NCBI GenBank assembly: GCA_002305045.1
Contig: DBPX01000008.1
Coordinates: forward strand, 22,680 to 86,679
Length of the DNA stretch: 64,000 nt
From: Ruminococcus sp. UBA1409
Lineage (GTDB): Bacteria; Bacillota; Clostridia; Oscillospirales; Ruminococcaceae
Reading direction: 5' to 3'
In this document: one piece after another, positions 51,441-60,235 of the stretch
How the letters are laid out: every line of letters starts with the position of its first letter
How positions within the stretch are numbered: position 1 is the first letter of the stretch
Notes under the pieces: generated by a model
What the model saw: the letters and a program-made list of their open reading frames with translations, nothing else
Database searches by the model: none
Told to the model about the DNA's origin: nothing
Made by a program: the position numbers and the translations under genes

Positions 51441-51469
51441 ATCATAGCATAAACAGGCTGTAATTTCAA
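51441..51469 (-). promoter_or_regulatory. sigma-A promoter of yloU-fakA
   Basis: Minus strand: TTGAAA (51464-51469), 17-base spacer, TATGAT (51441-51446). Confidence 0.7.
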
Positions 51470-51551
51470 GCCCTTTTTAATAATAGTCACTCCCCGGCTT
51501 TAAATTTATCCGCCTCCCGGGATGCGCCGGCTCCCAAGGAGTGCGGTCCCT

Positions 51552-51683
51552 ATGCAAAGTGAGCCGTCAGCGAGGCTGACTAACTGATTGCCGCCAAGGC
51601 TTTAATATCGCCCTCCACCATAACGCCGCCCAAGAAGCTGCATAAGGCTTTTTCTCTGACAACCGGCAATCCGCACTTTGCAT
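51552..51683 (-). repeat. structured palindromic repeat, copy 5 (132 bp, arm A missing)
   Basis: Ends are ATGCAAAGTGAG (51552-51563) and CACTTTGCAT (51674-51683). Arm B GTCAGC/GCTGAC and inner stem GATTGCCG/CGGCAATC are kept; only a CG dinucleotide stands where arm A would be. Outer flanks pair as GGAGT/ACTCC. Orientation is as in copies 3 and 4. Confidence 0.87.
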
Positions 51684-51719
51684 TTGCGGGGACTCCATCA
51701 GGCTGCGGATAGACGGAAT

Positions 51720-51771
51720 AGCTGCCGCAGGCAGCTTTACTGCGAAGAAGCTTCGCTTGCCGTCAGGCAAG
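51720..51771. repeat. three mini-hairpins directly after the gerAC stop codon
   Basis: AGCTGCC/GGCAGCT (51720-51736), GCGAAG/CTTCGC (51742-51756 region) and CTTGCC/GGCAAG with loop GTCA (51756-51771) fill the space between repeat copy 5 and the stop codon at 51774. No T-run follows. Confidence 0.75.
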
Positions 51772-51773
51772 CT

Positions 51774-52898
51774 TTACTTGCCGCCTTGTGAGCTATCCCA
51801 GAGAGATATTGTCATTTCAAACGCCGTGTTCATGGCGACAGCCGGCAGGACATCTCTATTCTCGTAATAGTAACCGCTCTCGCAGCTTCTTAGAAGCCTT
51901 GCTATGTCCAAAGCGTCGCAGCCGTCAAGACCGGCAGTCCTGTCGTATCCTAGCGCCGCCAGCCTAAAAAGCTCCTCCCTTACGCCCTCGGTAATCTCCC
52001 CGGAGTCCCGTCCTCCCGGGTTGTCGGTGACGCTCAGCCTGCCGTTTAGCGCAAGCCTCACGACCGGCCAGCCGCTTTCTTCTATCACGGCGCTCCTTTT
52101 GACCCCGTTAAAATTGATTATAACGGAAACTCTGTCGCCTCCTAAATCTATCGTCATGCTCTTTGAGCTGAGTCCGCCTTTAAGGAGCGCAATTCCCGAC
52201 GCCTCCTCCGCCGTGACATACCCTGACGCCCTGCCCTCGCTTATAAGAACGCACTCGGAAGCCGTCACCGTTTCGGGGCTTACCGGCTCGGAGTCCTCCT
52301 CGTCCCCGGTTTTAAGGGAAAGACAGGGAATCAAAAAGCCCTCGCCCATTTCAAGACGGTTATAAGCCTCTATCAGCCTGAGCGGCGTAAGACTCCCCGC
52401 CTCGTAGGAGGAGCCTATCGCCTCGCAGAGAAGCTCAGCCATCGCCGTGCCGTGCTCTAAGCTGGCGGAGACTATGCTTTTTGCCTCCCCCCTGGTCCAG
52501 GCGAGATTGATTCCCATGTAGATGTCGTTGTTGTCCCAGAAGTAATTAAGCACCCGGGACAGCTCCAGCCGCTCTATTCCGCCTCCAAGCAGGATAAGCT
52601 CGGCGTTGCCGGTAAAGACCCTTTTCCCGGTGTGAAGGCTCAGCCTTGTTCTTGCCTCGGATATCGTTTCGCCCTTTGTAACTATCGTGGAGACATTTCC
52701 GGAGGATGCGTCAATCGGGGCGGTGTCCTCCACCGACTGCGGGTTAAAGACCTGCCAGCTCACGGTGTAGAGTCCGTCCTCGGAGTAATCTATCCCTATT
52801 GCGTGGACGACAAGCCTTCTTCTAAGGTCGGACGCCTCCGAGCATCCGCTAAGAAGCACCGCCGCCGCCGTTATCAAGGCTATTATTCCCCTTCGCAC
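51774..52898 (-). CDS. gerAC: Ger(x)C-family spore germination lipoprotein
   Basis: This 374-residue protein has lipobox LLSGC (C19), then the Ger(x)C N-terminal domain (about 20-195, VVHAIGIDYSEDGLYTVSWQVFNPQS) and C-terminal domain (about 205-370). It is the C subunit of a germinant receptor in the inner spore membrane. The GTG at 52898 has GGGAGGG upstream and overlaps the B-subunit gene by 16 bases. It is the last gene of the gerA-type operon. Confidence 0.93.
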   Translation of the reverse strand: MRRGIIALITAAAVLLSGCSEASDLRRRLVVHAIGIDYSEDGLYTVSWQVFNPQSVEDTAPIDASSGNVSTIVTKGETISEARTRLSLHTGKRVFTGNAELILLGGGIERLELSRVLNYFWDNNDIYMGINLAWTRGEAKSIVSASLEHGTAMAELLCEAIGSSYEAGSLTPLRLIEAYNRLEMGEGFLIPCLSLKTGDEEDSEPVSPETVTASECVLISEGRASGYVTAEEASGIALLKGGLSSKSMTIDLGGDRVSVIINFNGVKRSAVIEESGWPVVRLALNGRLSVTDNPGGRDSGEITEGVREELFRLAALGYDRTAGLDGCDALDIARLLRSCESGYYYENRDVLPAVAMNTAFEMTISLWDSSQGGK

Positions 52899-54025
52899 AA
52901 AAACGCCCTCCCTATATAAAGCCTTATAAGCCCTAAAAGCGGGAGCAATACGCCCAGCACGGCTATAAGAGCTGTCCTAAGATAAAGCCCGAAGCGCTCG
53001 TCGTAGCCTATTCCCAGCCTGTAGCTGACAGCGGCAAGAGCCAAAGCAGCCGCTGCCGCCGCTCCTTTTTTTAAGCCGGTGCTCCTGCCGCCAAGGGCCG
53101 CCCTTGACGCCGCCAGTATATAAAGCGACAGCACCACTACGCAGTTTGCCGTCCAGAAAAGCATGTTTATCGCTCCGAAATGCTGGATAAAATCCGTCCT
53201 TGCGTAGGCTCCCAGCGTCAAAAGCGGATAGCCCAGCACCTCGACAAAGCTTGACATCACCAGCATTATTACAAGCATCAGCGACTCCAAAAGCAAAAGC
53301 TTTGAGGCAAGATACAGCCCCGCCGTTTTCTCAAGACCTCCCCTGACATCGGGGTAGAAAAGAGCCGTCAGGGGAAGCCACCAGCTCGAGGCGAGGTCCC
53401 TTAGGGCGTAGTCCCAGAAATCGGGGAGGGTTTCAGGGCTGAACGGCACGACATTCAGCCAGTCAAAGCTCCCCTCGCTGACCGCCGCCATCAGGACAAT
53501 CAAAAGAGCTATCCCTCCCAGAAGAACGCTTCCCGCACGTGAAAGCCCCTCAAGACCCATCAGGGAGCAGTACCAGCCGGCCGCTGTCACCGTCACGAGG
53601 ACAAGCCAAGCCGGAGCGGTGTCGGGAAACTGCTTTTGCATGAAGTCGGCAAAGGAGCCTAGCGTCCCAGCGGCTATATAGACAAAAAACAAAAAGTATA
53701 AAAGCCCTGCCGCACGGAAAAGGAGTTCCACCGCTCCCTTTTTAGGAGTATTTTCACCCGTCCGGCAGAAAAGCGTCTTAAGGACCCCGGCGTCAGACCT
53801 TTTAGACAGCATAACAGCAGGAATCGACGCCGCCAGCTCTATAAGCGTGGCAAAGAGCAGGGCGCACATCTGAGCGAGGCTCACCCTTCTTTCCCCGACA
53901 TAGAGCATGGTCTGCATAAGCCTTGAAAGCAAAAGCAGAGAAAAGAGCTGATAGCAGCTTATCCTGCCGTTCTGCGAGCTGTCAGGAGCCTTTCCCATCG
54001 TCTTTTGATTCATCGGTACTGCCAT
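52883..54025 (-). CDS. gerAB: GerAB/ArcD-family spore germination permease
   Basis: This 380-residue protein has about ten membrane segments of the amino acid/polyamine transporter fold (GerAB type), starting ISCYQLFSLLLLSRLMQTML. The B subunit of germinant receptors binds the small-molecule germinant. ATG 54025 has GGAGG upstream and lies within the end of the A-subunit gene (43-base overlap). Confidence 0.9.
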   Translation of the reverse strand: MAVPMNQKTMGKAPDSSQNGRISCYQLFSLLLLSRLMQTMLYVGERRVSLAQMCALLFATLIELAASIPAVMLSKRSDAGVLKTLFCRTGENTPKKGAVELLFRAAGLLYFLFFVYIAAGTLGSFADFMQKQFPDTAPAWLVLVTVTAAGWYCSLMGLEGLSRAGSVLLGGIALLIVLMAAVSEGSFDWLNVVPFSPETLPDFWDYALRDLASSWWLPLTALFYPDVRGGLEKTAGLYLASKLLLLESLMLVIMLVMSSFVEVLGYPLLTLGAYARTDFIQHFGAINMLFWTANCVVVLSLYILAASRAALGGRSTGLKKGAAAAAALALAAVSYRLGIGYDERFGLYLRTALIAVLGVLLPLLGLIRLYIGRAFLCEGE

Positions 54026-55505
54026 TCATATCCTCCACTCTGACGGTGCTTTTTTCCATCCTTCTAAAGCCTATCCTTGTCACCACATCCCTAAGACCCC
54101 TTACCGTGAGAGGGGATATCGGCGAGAGATAGGGGACACTCAGCCCGCCTATCCTCCCGGAGAGAGCACCGGCGTTTACTAAAATCACGGTCATGAGCAC
54201 TGCCATCCCGAAAAAGCCGAGAGTCCCGCCGGCTATGACTCCTAAAAGCCTTAAAACGGTTGTCTGAGGGTCAAGGCTCGGAACGACAAACGAGCTTGTC
54301 GCCGTTACGCCTATAATTATCAGTATCGGGGCGGATATAAGCCCGCTCGAGACGGCGGCGTCCCCTATTATGAGTCCTCCCACTACAGAGACGGCGCCGC
54401 CTATCGCTCGTGGGAGCCTAAGCCCCGCCTCCTTCAAAAGCTCGAACATCACAATGATTATGAAAAGCTCAGCCGCCAGGGGATAAGGGGTTATCTCCTC
54501 TGAGGCGATAAGGCTTAAAAGCAGAGACCTTGAGAGCACCTCGGGATGAAAGCCAGCCGTGGCGACATATATCCCGGGGAGGAAGGAGGCTATGAAAAAG
54601 GCGATATATCTTAGCCACCTCTTGTAGAAGGCGAAATACGGCTTGTCCTCGTAGTCGTCGACGGTCTGGAAGTTTTCGACAAATAGCGTCGGAGCTATCA
54701 CGGCGTAGGGAGTCCCGTCCACCAGCACAGCCACCCTGCCCTCGTTGAGCTTTGCAAGAAGCACATCGGGACGCTGAGTTGTGGAGGCTCCAGAGAAAAA
54801 GGGAGCGGGACCGTTTTTGTCAAGAATGAAGGGTATCACCGAGCCGCTCGTGAGAATAAATGGAAGCCTTATCTTCTCTATAGACTCCTTTACCCTTTTA
54901 ACAACTCCCATCGGCACCCTTTCGCTTATATAGGCTATGCAGACATCCGTCCCGGAGACCTTTCCGGCTTTGGTCATCAAAAACCTGAGGCTAGGAGTCC
55001 TCGCCCTGCGGCGGATGAGGGCAAGGCTTGTTCTTAGGCTGTCTGACAGCGCCTCGTGAGAGCCTTTGATGTTCGCCTCGCTGTCAGGCTCGCTTACAGC
55101 CCTCTTGTCAAAGCCCTGTGCGCTTATCGCCACCGCCCCTTGGACGCCGTCGACAAATATCACGGCATAGCCTGAGCATAAAAGCCTTGCCGCCTCTAAA
55201 AGGCTGGAAACGCTCTTTTTCTCGGCGGAGAATATCCCCTCCCCCGCTATGAAGCGGTATACATCATTAGAGTCCGCCAGCGCCCTTGAATACTCCATGA
55301 GGGGTGAAAACAGCATGACGGCAAGGTCCTTAGAGGAGGTCATGCCCTCCAGCGAGGCGACGGCGCAGCTAACCCCGGAGACCTTAAGCCCTGCTATATT
55401 TAAATCCGCAGAGTCCCCGAAAATCTGCTTTAGACCCTTTACGGTCCTTTCAAGGCAGGGATAAAGCCCTCTGCCGACGGTTGAAGCTCCTTTAGTATCT
55501 GACAT
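53982..55505 (-). CDS. gerAA: GerAA-family spore germination protein
   Basis: This 507-residue protein has a cytoplasmic N-terminal region (about 1-270, including ISERVPMGVVKRVKESIEKI) and a membrane region of about five segments (about 300-465, with PFPLAAELFIIIVMFELLKEAGLRLP-like sequence). It ends in a charged tail. It is the A subunit of the germinant receptor channel. It is the first gene of the gerAA-AB-AC operon, consistent with a spore-forming host. A sigma-G promoter would be expected upstream, but I could not identify one with confidence. Confidence 0.94.
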   Translation of the reverse strand: MSDTKGASTVGRGLYPCLERTVKGLKQIFGDSADLNIAGLKVSGVSCAVASLEGMTSSKDLAVMLFSPLMEYSRALADSNDVYRFIAGEGIFSAEKKSVSSLLEAARLLCSGYAVIFVDGVQGAVAISAQGFDKRAVSEPDSEANIKGSHEALSDSLRTSLALIRRRARTPSLRFLMTKAGKVSGTDVCIAYISERVPMGVVKRVKESIEKIRLPFILTSGSVIPFILDKNGPAPFFSGASTTQRPDVLLAKLNEGRVAVLVDGTPYAVIAPTLFVENFQTVDDYEDKPYFAFYKRWLRYIAFFIASFLPGIYVATAGFHPEVLSRSLLLSLIASEEITPYPLAAELFIIIVMFELLKEAGLRLPRAIGGAVSVVGGLIIGDAAVSSGLISAPILIIIGVTATSSFVVPSLDPQTTVLRLLGVIAGGTLGFFGMAVLMTVILVNAGALSGRIGGLSVPYLSPISPLTVRGLRDVVTRIGFRRMEKSTVRVEDMNGSTDESKDDGKGS

Positions 55506-55531
55506 AATTACACCGTACCCAAACTAAATTT

Positions 55532-55565
55532 GGTATATTGTTTCACTCAGGGAGGAAAATATACC
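55532..55565. promoter_or_regulatory. inverted repeat in the divergent gerAA/DUF421 gap
   Basis: GGTATATT (55532-55539) and AATATACC (55558-55565) are perfect arms 18 bases apart. The site is between two divergent genes, in a suitable place for an operator; no regulator is known. Confidence 0.4.
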
Positions 55566-55632
55566 TAAAAATCGGAGTAATAATCGTCAGCGCCGTGCAG
55601 ATAATACTAGAAATCTGCCGCAGGAGGACGCC

Positions 55633-56304
55633 ATGCTTACAGTATTTATAAGGGGCATAGCCATTTATATACTCGTGACCTTTTCTATCAGGGCGATGGG
55701 AAAGAGACAGCTCGGGGAGCTTTCCCCCTCCGAGCTTGTAATAACCATTCTGATATCGAATATCGCAACCCTGTCGATGGAGGACCTTTCCATCCCTCTT
55801 ATAAGGGGAGTCGTGCCGATACTCACCCTCGTCTGTCTGGATATTCTTGCCTCCTATGCCTCCCTTAAATCAAGGAGGCTGAGAAGCGTGATATCAGGAG
55901 GCCCTAGAATCGTTATCTCCGGCGGGAGGATAGACCAGCAGGCTCTAAAGGAGCTTAGACTTACAATAGACGACCTCTGTGCGGCTCTCAGGAGTCAGGG
56001 GATTTTTGATATCACCACGGTGCAGTACGCCGTTGTCGAGACGACAGGGAGCATAAGCGCACTCCTAAAGACCGGGGAGCTTCCCCTTACAAAGAGCGAC
56101 GCCGGCTGTCAGACGGCAGATGAGGACCCTCCTATCACCCTTATATCCGACGGCGACATCCTCCCCGGGCTTACTCCAGACAAAAAAAGAGAGCTTATAA
56201 AAAGCCTCAAAAGAAAGCAGCTTGGACCCAGCGAGGTGCTTTTGTGTCTTGAGCGCCCGGACGGCAGTCTTGCGATAATTAAAAAATCCGGCAAAGGAGC
56301 TTAA
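55633..56304 (+). CDS. DUF421/YetF-family membrane protein
   Basis: This 223-residue protein has three N-terminal membrane segments (about 5-75) and two soluble YetF-type subdomains, including MGKRQLGELSPSELVITILISNIA, the family signature. DUF421 proteins are common in spore formers and some affect spore properties. ATG has AGGAGG upstream. The DUF4363 gene follows after two bases, a common pairing. Confidence 0.9.
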   Translation: MLTVFIRGIAIYILVTFSIRAMGKRQLGELSPSELVITILISNIATLSMEDLSIPLIRGVVPILTLVCLDILASYASLKSRRLRSVISGGPRIVISGGRIDQQALKELRLTIDDLCAALRSQGIFDITTVQYAVVETTGSISALLKTGELPLTKSDAGCQTADEDPPITLISDGDILPGLTPDKKRELIKSLKRKQLGPSEVLLCLERPDGSLAIIKKSGKGA

Positions 56305-56306
56305 AA

Positions 56307-56678
56307 ATGAAGAGAATAATCATAAGCATAGCTATAATAGCCATGATAGCGGCGGCGGGCTCTATGGCTATACTTTACATCGGCGAGGCAAACAGCCGGC
56401 TTCTGGGTCAGCTGGAGCTGGTGGAAAAAGCCTACTCCGAGGGAGGCGACACCGCCCGGGAGATCGCCCTGCTGTCACGAAGCTATAAAAGCCTTCGCAG
56501 AGTCCTTGGCATAATAGCCGACGACGATGATGTCGAGGAGCTGGGAGCCTTGATATCCCGGCTTCTTCCCATGCTGGAGTCCGACTGCGACGAGTTTTTA
56601 GCCGAGTGCCGGATGATAAGGTCGGCGGCAGGAAAAATATACTCGGGCGAGCTTCCGACGCTTGATAAAATCCTCTGA
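56307..56678 (+). CDS. DUF4363-type small membrane-anchored protein
   Basis: This 123-residue protein has one N-terminal membrane segment (about 4-26) and a helical outside domain. It matches the DUF4363 type by size, layout and its place directly after a DUF421 gene. Its function is unknown. Confidence 0.75.
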   Translation: MKRIIISIAIIAMIAAAGSMAILYIGEANSRLLGQLELVEKAYSEGGDTAREIALLSRSYKSLRRVLGIIADDDDVEELGALISRLLPMLESDCDEFLAECRMIRSAAGKIYSGELPTLDKIL

Positions 56679-56704
56679 GCCTCTGTCAAAATATCGGCAA
56701 AAGC

Positions 56705-56733
56705 TTGCATATCAACGCAGTTTATGCTATAAT
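56705..56733 (+). promoter_or_regulatory. sigma-A promoter of nrdR
   Basis: TTGCAT (56705-56710), 17-base spacer, TATAAT (56728-56733). No NrdR box is seen here, so autoregulation is not indicated. Confidence 0.72.
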
Positions 56734-56822
56734 TACTAAAACGACTGCCCTGCCGTCATCGGCGAGGGAGGCGTTTTTGAATCCGGGAGAATCCGGGCAG
56801 GCTTTTGGAAGGAGGGTCTTTT

Positions 56823-57266
56823 ATGAGGTGCCCGTTTTGCGGCTATGAGGACACAAAGGTCATAGACTCCAGACCGAGTGAGGGCAAGAAGCGCCGCCGC
56901 CGTGAATGCAGTCAGTGCGGAAAGAGGTTTACAACCTATGAAATAGTTGAGAAGCCGGTCTTAATGGTCAAGAAAAAGGACGGCAGCGTCGAGCCGTTTG
57001 ACCGTGAAAAGCTGATTCTGGGCATCACCTCGGCGACCAAAAAGCGTGCCGTCAGCCTTTCTGAGATAGAAACCATCGTCGACGGCATCGAAAACAGGAT
57101 GGACAACGAGCTTCGCTCCGAAATATCCACCGCCGAGATAGGCGACAGCGTTCTTGCCTCCCTCAAGGAAATAGACCTTGTGGCGTATGTTCGCTTCGCC
57201 TCGGTGTATAAGGACTTTAACGATTTGGACAGCTTTATCTCCATCATCACCGAGCTTAGCCTCTAG
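56823..57266 (+). CDS. nrdR: transcriptional repressor NrdR
   Basis: This 147-residue protein has a zinc ribbon (about 1-45: MRCPFCGYEDTKVIDSRPSEG...CSQCGKRFTTYE, four Cys present) and an ATP-cone (about 48-137, VEKPVLMVKKKDGSVEPFDREKL). NrdR senses ATP/dATP and represses ribonucleotide reductase genes by binding paired boxes. ATG 56823 has GGAGGG upstream. It is followed by trxA and trxB, which supply reducing power for class I/II reductases. A likely target promoter in this window is at 6253-6307. Confidence 0.97.
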   Translation: MRCPFCGYEDTKVIDSRPSEGKKRRRRECSQCGKRFTTYEIVEKPVLMVKKKDGSVEPFDREKLILGITSATKKRAVSLSEIETIVDGIENRMDNELRSEISTAEIGDSVLASLKEIDLVAYVRFASVYKDFNDLDSFISIITELSL

Positions 57267-57336
57267 GCTTAAAATTCAGTGGACGCTTCTTATATCATCG
57301 TGCCTTTTCAAAATAAATTAAGAAAGGATGTTAAAA

Positions 57337-57645
57337 ATGTCAGTCATCAAGGTTACAAAGGATAATTTCAGCGAGCTTATAGGCTCAGGAAAGCCGGTCC
57401 TTATAGATTTTTATGCGGACTGGTGCGGTCCATGCCGGGCGATGTCCGGGGTTGTGGACGAGATTGCAAGGGAGAATCCCCAGTTCGCAGTGGGAAAGGT
57501 AAATGTCGACGATGAGCTGTCCCTGGCTCAGGAGTACGGCGTTATGAGCATCCCCACCCTCGTCGTCTTTAAGGACGGTCAGCCTGCCTCCAGGCAGATA
57601 GGAATAACTCCCAAGGATAAGCTTTTGGAGCTTTTAAAGGGATAG
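57337..57645 (+). CDS. trxA: thioredoxin
   Basis: This 102-residue classical thioredoxin has the active site WCGPC near residue 30, the cis-Pro in SIPTLV near 73, and a normal length. The ATG at 57337 is preferred over the one at 57328, because AGAAAGG at 57321 has better spacing to it. trxB follows 35 bases later. Confidence 0.96.
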   Translation: MSVIKVTKDNFSELIGSGKPVLIDFYADWCGPCRAMSGVVDEIARENPQFAVGKVNVDDELSLAQEYGVMSIPTLVVFKDGQPASRQIGITPKDKLLELLKG

Positions 57646-57680
57646 CCTTAAGCTAAGCAAGCCTTTTGGGAGGTCAAGCC

Positions 57681-58607
57681 ATGGATATATATGATATTAT
57701 CATAGTCGGCGGAGGTCCCGCAGGCTACACCGCCGCTCTCTACGCCGCAAGGGCTGGGCTTAGTACGGCAGTCCTGGAAAAGTCCTCCCCCGGCGGGCAG
57801 ATGACCCTCACCGGGGATATCGACAACTACCCCGGCTTCGACGAGGGAATAGACGGCTTCACCCTGGGAATGAGGATGCAAAAGGGCGCCGAGCGCTTCG
57901 GGGCCGTCACCCTGTACGCCGAGGCGGAGTCTTTAAGCCTCGAGGGTAAAATAAAGTCGGTCAGGGCAGGAAATAGCGAGTATCACGGCAGGGCGGTCAT
58001 TCTGGCGATGGGAGCCTATCCCCGCAGGCTGGGGCTTTCAAACGAGGAGGCTCTTACCGGCAGGGGAGTCCACTACTGCGCCCACTGCGACGGCAGATTC
58101 TACAAGGGCAGGGAGGTCGCCGTGGTCGGAGGGGGAAACTCCGCCGCCGAGGACGCTCTTTACCTCTCCGGGCTGGCTAAAAGCGTTGTTTTGATTCACC
58201 GGCGGGACAGTCTCCGGGCGGAAAAAATATATCGCACCCGTCTTTTTGAAAAGGATAACATCACCGTCCTGTATAACAGCGAGATAGCTATCATCGAGGG
58301 TGAGGATTCTCTTAAGGGGATCACGGTAAAAAGCACCTCCGACTCCTCTGTGAGAAGGCTTTATCCCGACGGGCTTTTTGTAAGCGTCGGCAGAGAGCCG
58401 GCGACCGGCATTGTCAAGGGCGCTCTGGCTCTTGACAGAGGCGGCTACATAATAGCCGACGAGTCGACAGGAACAAGCCTCCCCGGCGTATTTGCCGCAG
58501 GGGACATAAGAACGAAGTCCCTAAGGCAGGTCATAACCGCCGCCTCCGACGGCGCATCGGCGGCATACCACGCCCAAAGGTATCTTGAATCTCTTGGCGG
58601 GGAGTAG
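57681..58607 (+). CDS. trxB: thioredoxin-disulfide reductase
   Basis: This 308-residue flavoprotein has FAD motif GGGPAGYTAAL (about 9-19), redox pair CAHC near 134-137, nucleotide-binding GGGNSAAEDAL and the C-terminal FAD motif GDIRTKSLRQVITAASDG. It is close in form to low-molecular-weight TrxB. The partner thioredoxin is encoded directly upstream. ATG with GGGAGGT upstream. Confidence 0.96.
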   Translation: MDIYDIIIVGGGPAGYTAALYAARAGLSTAVLEKSSPGGQMTLTGDIDNYPGFDEGIDGFTLGMRMQKGAERFGAVTLYAEAESLSLEGKIKSVRAGNSEYHGRAVILAMGAYPRRLGLSNEEALTGRGVHYCAHCDGRFYKGREVAVVGGGNSAAEDALYLSGLAKSVVLIHRRDSLRAEKIYRTRLFEKDNITVLYNSEIAIIEGEDSLKGITVKSTSDSSVRRLYPDGLFVSVGREPATGIVKGALALDRGGYIIADESTGTSLPGVFAAGDIRTKSLRQVITAASDGASAAYHAQRYLESLGGE

Positions 58608-58644
58608 CCCGCTAAATATATCAAAATCAGGAGAGTACAACAGT

Positions 58645-59244
58645 ATGGACTTTTTAAAGCTCGGCCCGAAATGGACAAGGGAGCCTAAGAGCGCAGACAT
58701 CCTGGAAAACAGGCTTATTGTCACCACCCAAAGCGGAACAGACCTCTGGGCACGCACCTACTACGGCTTCCAGAACGACAACGCCCCGGTATTCCAGATC
58801 GAGACCGACGACAGGTATTTTTCCTTCACGGTCAAGACAGAGTTTGAAAGCTCCCGCCGGTTCGATCAGTGCGGAGTTGTGATGTATCTTGACAGCGACA
58901 ACTGGTTCAAGGCGTCAATCGAGTACGAAAACGAGGTCTACCAGAGGCTTGGCAGCGTGGTCACGAATCACGGCTACTCAGACTGGGCGACCACCGACAT
59001 CCCCTCCGGCATAAAGAGCATGTGGTACCGCTTCTCCCGCAGAGAGAGCGACTTCCAGATTGAGTGCAGCGAGGACGGCGTAAGCTTCCGGCAGATGAGA
59101 ATCTTCCACATGTGGGATGGCGCTGGCAGGATAACCTACGGAGTCTACGCCTGCAGTCCGACGGACGGCTCATATAAAGCGACCTTCTCCGAGATGGAGG
59201 TCACCGAATGCCGTTGGGAGTCGGACGCCGACTGGAAAAAATAG
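58645..59244 (+). CDS. DUF1349-family protein (concanavalin-like fold)
   Basis: This 199-residue cytoplasmic protein matches DUF1349, including the typical RFDQCGVVMYLDSDNWFKASIEYEN, RLGSVVTNHGYSDW and MRIFHMW stretches. The fold is related to concanavalin-type glycan-binding domains; family members often lie in carbohydrate loci, but the function is open. ATG 58645 has AGGAGAG upstream. It ends the plus-strand run after trxB. Confidence 0.88.
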   Translation: MDFLKLGPKWTREPKSADILENRLIVTTQSGTDLWARTYYGFQNDNAPVFQIETDDRYFSFTVKTEFESSRRFDQCGVVMYLDSDNWFKASIEYENEVYQRLGSVVTNHGYSDWATTDIPSGIKSMWYRFSRRESDFQIECSEDGVSFRQMRIFHMWDGAGRITYGVYACSPTDGSYKATFSEMEVTECRWESDADWKK

Positions 59245-59272
59245 CTCCCAGCTAAGGGATAGAGAAAAAGCA

Positions 59273-59303
59273 AACGAGCCTTACCTGCAAAGGAAGGCTC
59301 GTT
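59273..59303. terminator. bidirectional terminator between DUF1349 and TIM-barrel genes
   Basis: AACGAGCCTT (59273-59282) pairs with AAGGCTCGTT (59294-59303), with an A-run before and a T-rich stretch after; it serves both convergent genes. Confidence 0.85.
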
Positions 59304-59306
59304 ATT

Positions 59307-60116
59307 TTATCCCAAAACCGTATCGATCGCCGACTGTATATCCCTCACGCCGGCTGAAAGCTCCTCGTAGCGCCCGAAGTTCCTGCGGTACAGCTCCAAA
59401 ATGACTCCTCCGCTAAAGCCGACAGAGTTAAGAGCCTCGATAAAGCCCACGGTGTCAAGCTCGCCGGCGCCGGGGAGAAGGCAGTCCCCCGCAGGTCCGT
59501 GGTCTGAAAAGTGGATGTGCTTTATGCTGTCCCCCAGGGCGTAGACAAACTGTGTGGGGTCGTAGCCGCTTCTTACAGCCTGCTTGGTGTCAAGAACGAA
59601 GCCCGCCCTGTCTCCCAGGGCTTTTTTCATCCTGACAAGCTGCTCAAGCCTTCCTGTGGTACACCTTACCACATTCTCCTGCAGCACCCTGACGCCGAAG
59701 CTTCTTGCACAGTCGTCAAGCCTTAGATAGCCCTCAAAGACCACGCTGTCCGGCGCAGACTCGCTCTTATTTCCGTGGAGGACGAAATACCTAGCTCCCA
59801 AAAGGTTCATAGCCTCAAAGTAGCGCTTGTGATACTCTATGTAGTCCTGCTCCCTTCTTTTGTAGCCGCTGTAGAGCATATAGGTGTCGCTTCCGCAGGT
59901 AAAAGGATGCACCGAGATGCATTCCGCTCCGTAATCATCGAGGATTCCTTTAAGCTCCCCGACATACTCAGGCTCAAGCTCGGAGTGGGTGTTAAAGAAT
60001 ATTTCAAAGCTTTTTATCCCGAGACGGCAGAGCCTCGGGAGCACCCTTTCCGGCAGCTCGGGATAGCCGCAGGCGACCGACGCTCCCGAAAAAATTCTTC
60101 CTCTGTTTGCCGACAT
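59307..60116 (-). CDS. sugar phosphate isomerase/epimerase-like TIM barrel protein
   Basis: This 269-residue protein belongs to the xylose-isomerase-like TIM barrel family (AP endonuclease 2 type). Probable metal ligands are visible in ECISVHPF, RYFVLHGN, VLQENV (Glu), FVLDTKQA (Asp), HIHFSDHG and ILELYRRNF (Glu). Substrate unknown; an isomerase or epimerase of a sugar or inositol compound is the usual role. ATG with AGGAGGT upstream. It stands alone, 119 bases after secF. Confidence 0.85.
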   Translation of the reverse strand: MSANRGRIFSGASVACGYPELPERVLPRLCRLGIKSFEIFFNTHSELEPEYVGELKGILDDYGAECISVHPFTCGSDTYMLYSGYKRREQDYIEYHKRYFEAMNLLGARYFVLHGNKSESAPDSVVFEGYLRLDDCARSFGVRVLQENVVRCTTGRLEQLVRMKKALGDRAGFVLDTKQAVRSGYDPTQFVYALGDSIKHIHFSDHGPAGDCLLPGAGELDTVGFIEALNSVGFSGGVILELYRRNFGRYEELSAGVRDIQSAIDTVLG

Positions 60117-60235
60117 ATGCCGCCGTACCTCCTAACGCTCAAAATGACAGCCGCAGACCGCATCCGTCCCACGGACAGAACACAGGCACTGCGGCCGGTA
60201 AAGCTCTTTTGTTATGACCTTTTTGTGTTATGCTC

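Noticed and set aside
11797..51683. The five palindromic repeats as a CRISPR array or insertion sequence
   Set aside because: Copies are kilobases apart with no regular spacers and no cas genes, and none carries or neighbours a transposase or RAYT-type gene.
56705..56822. NrdR autoregulation site in the nrdR promoter
   Set aside because: No sequence resembling the box consensus was found between the promoter and the start codon.
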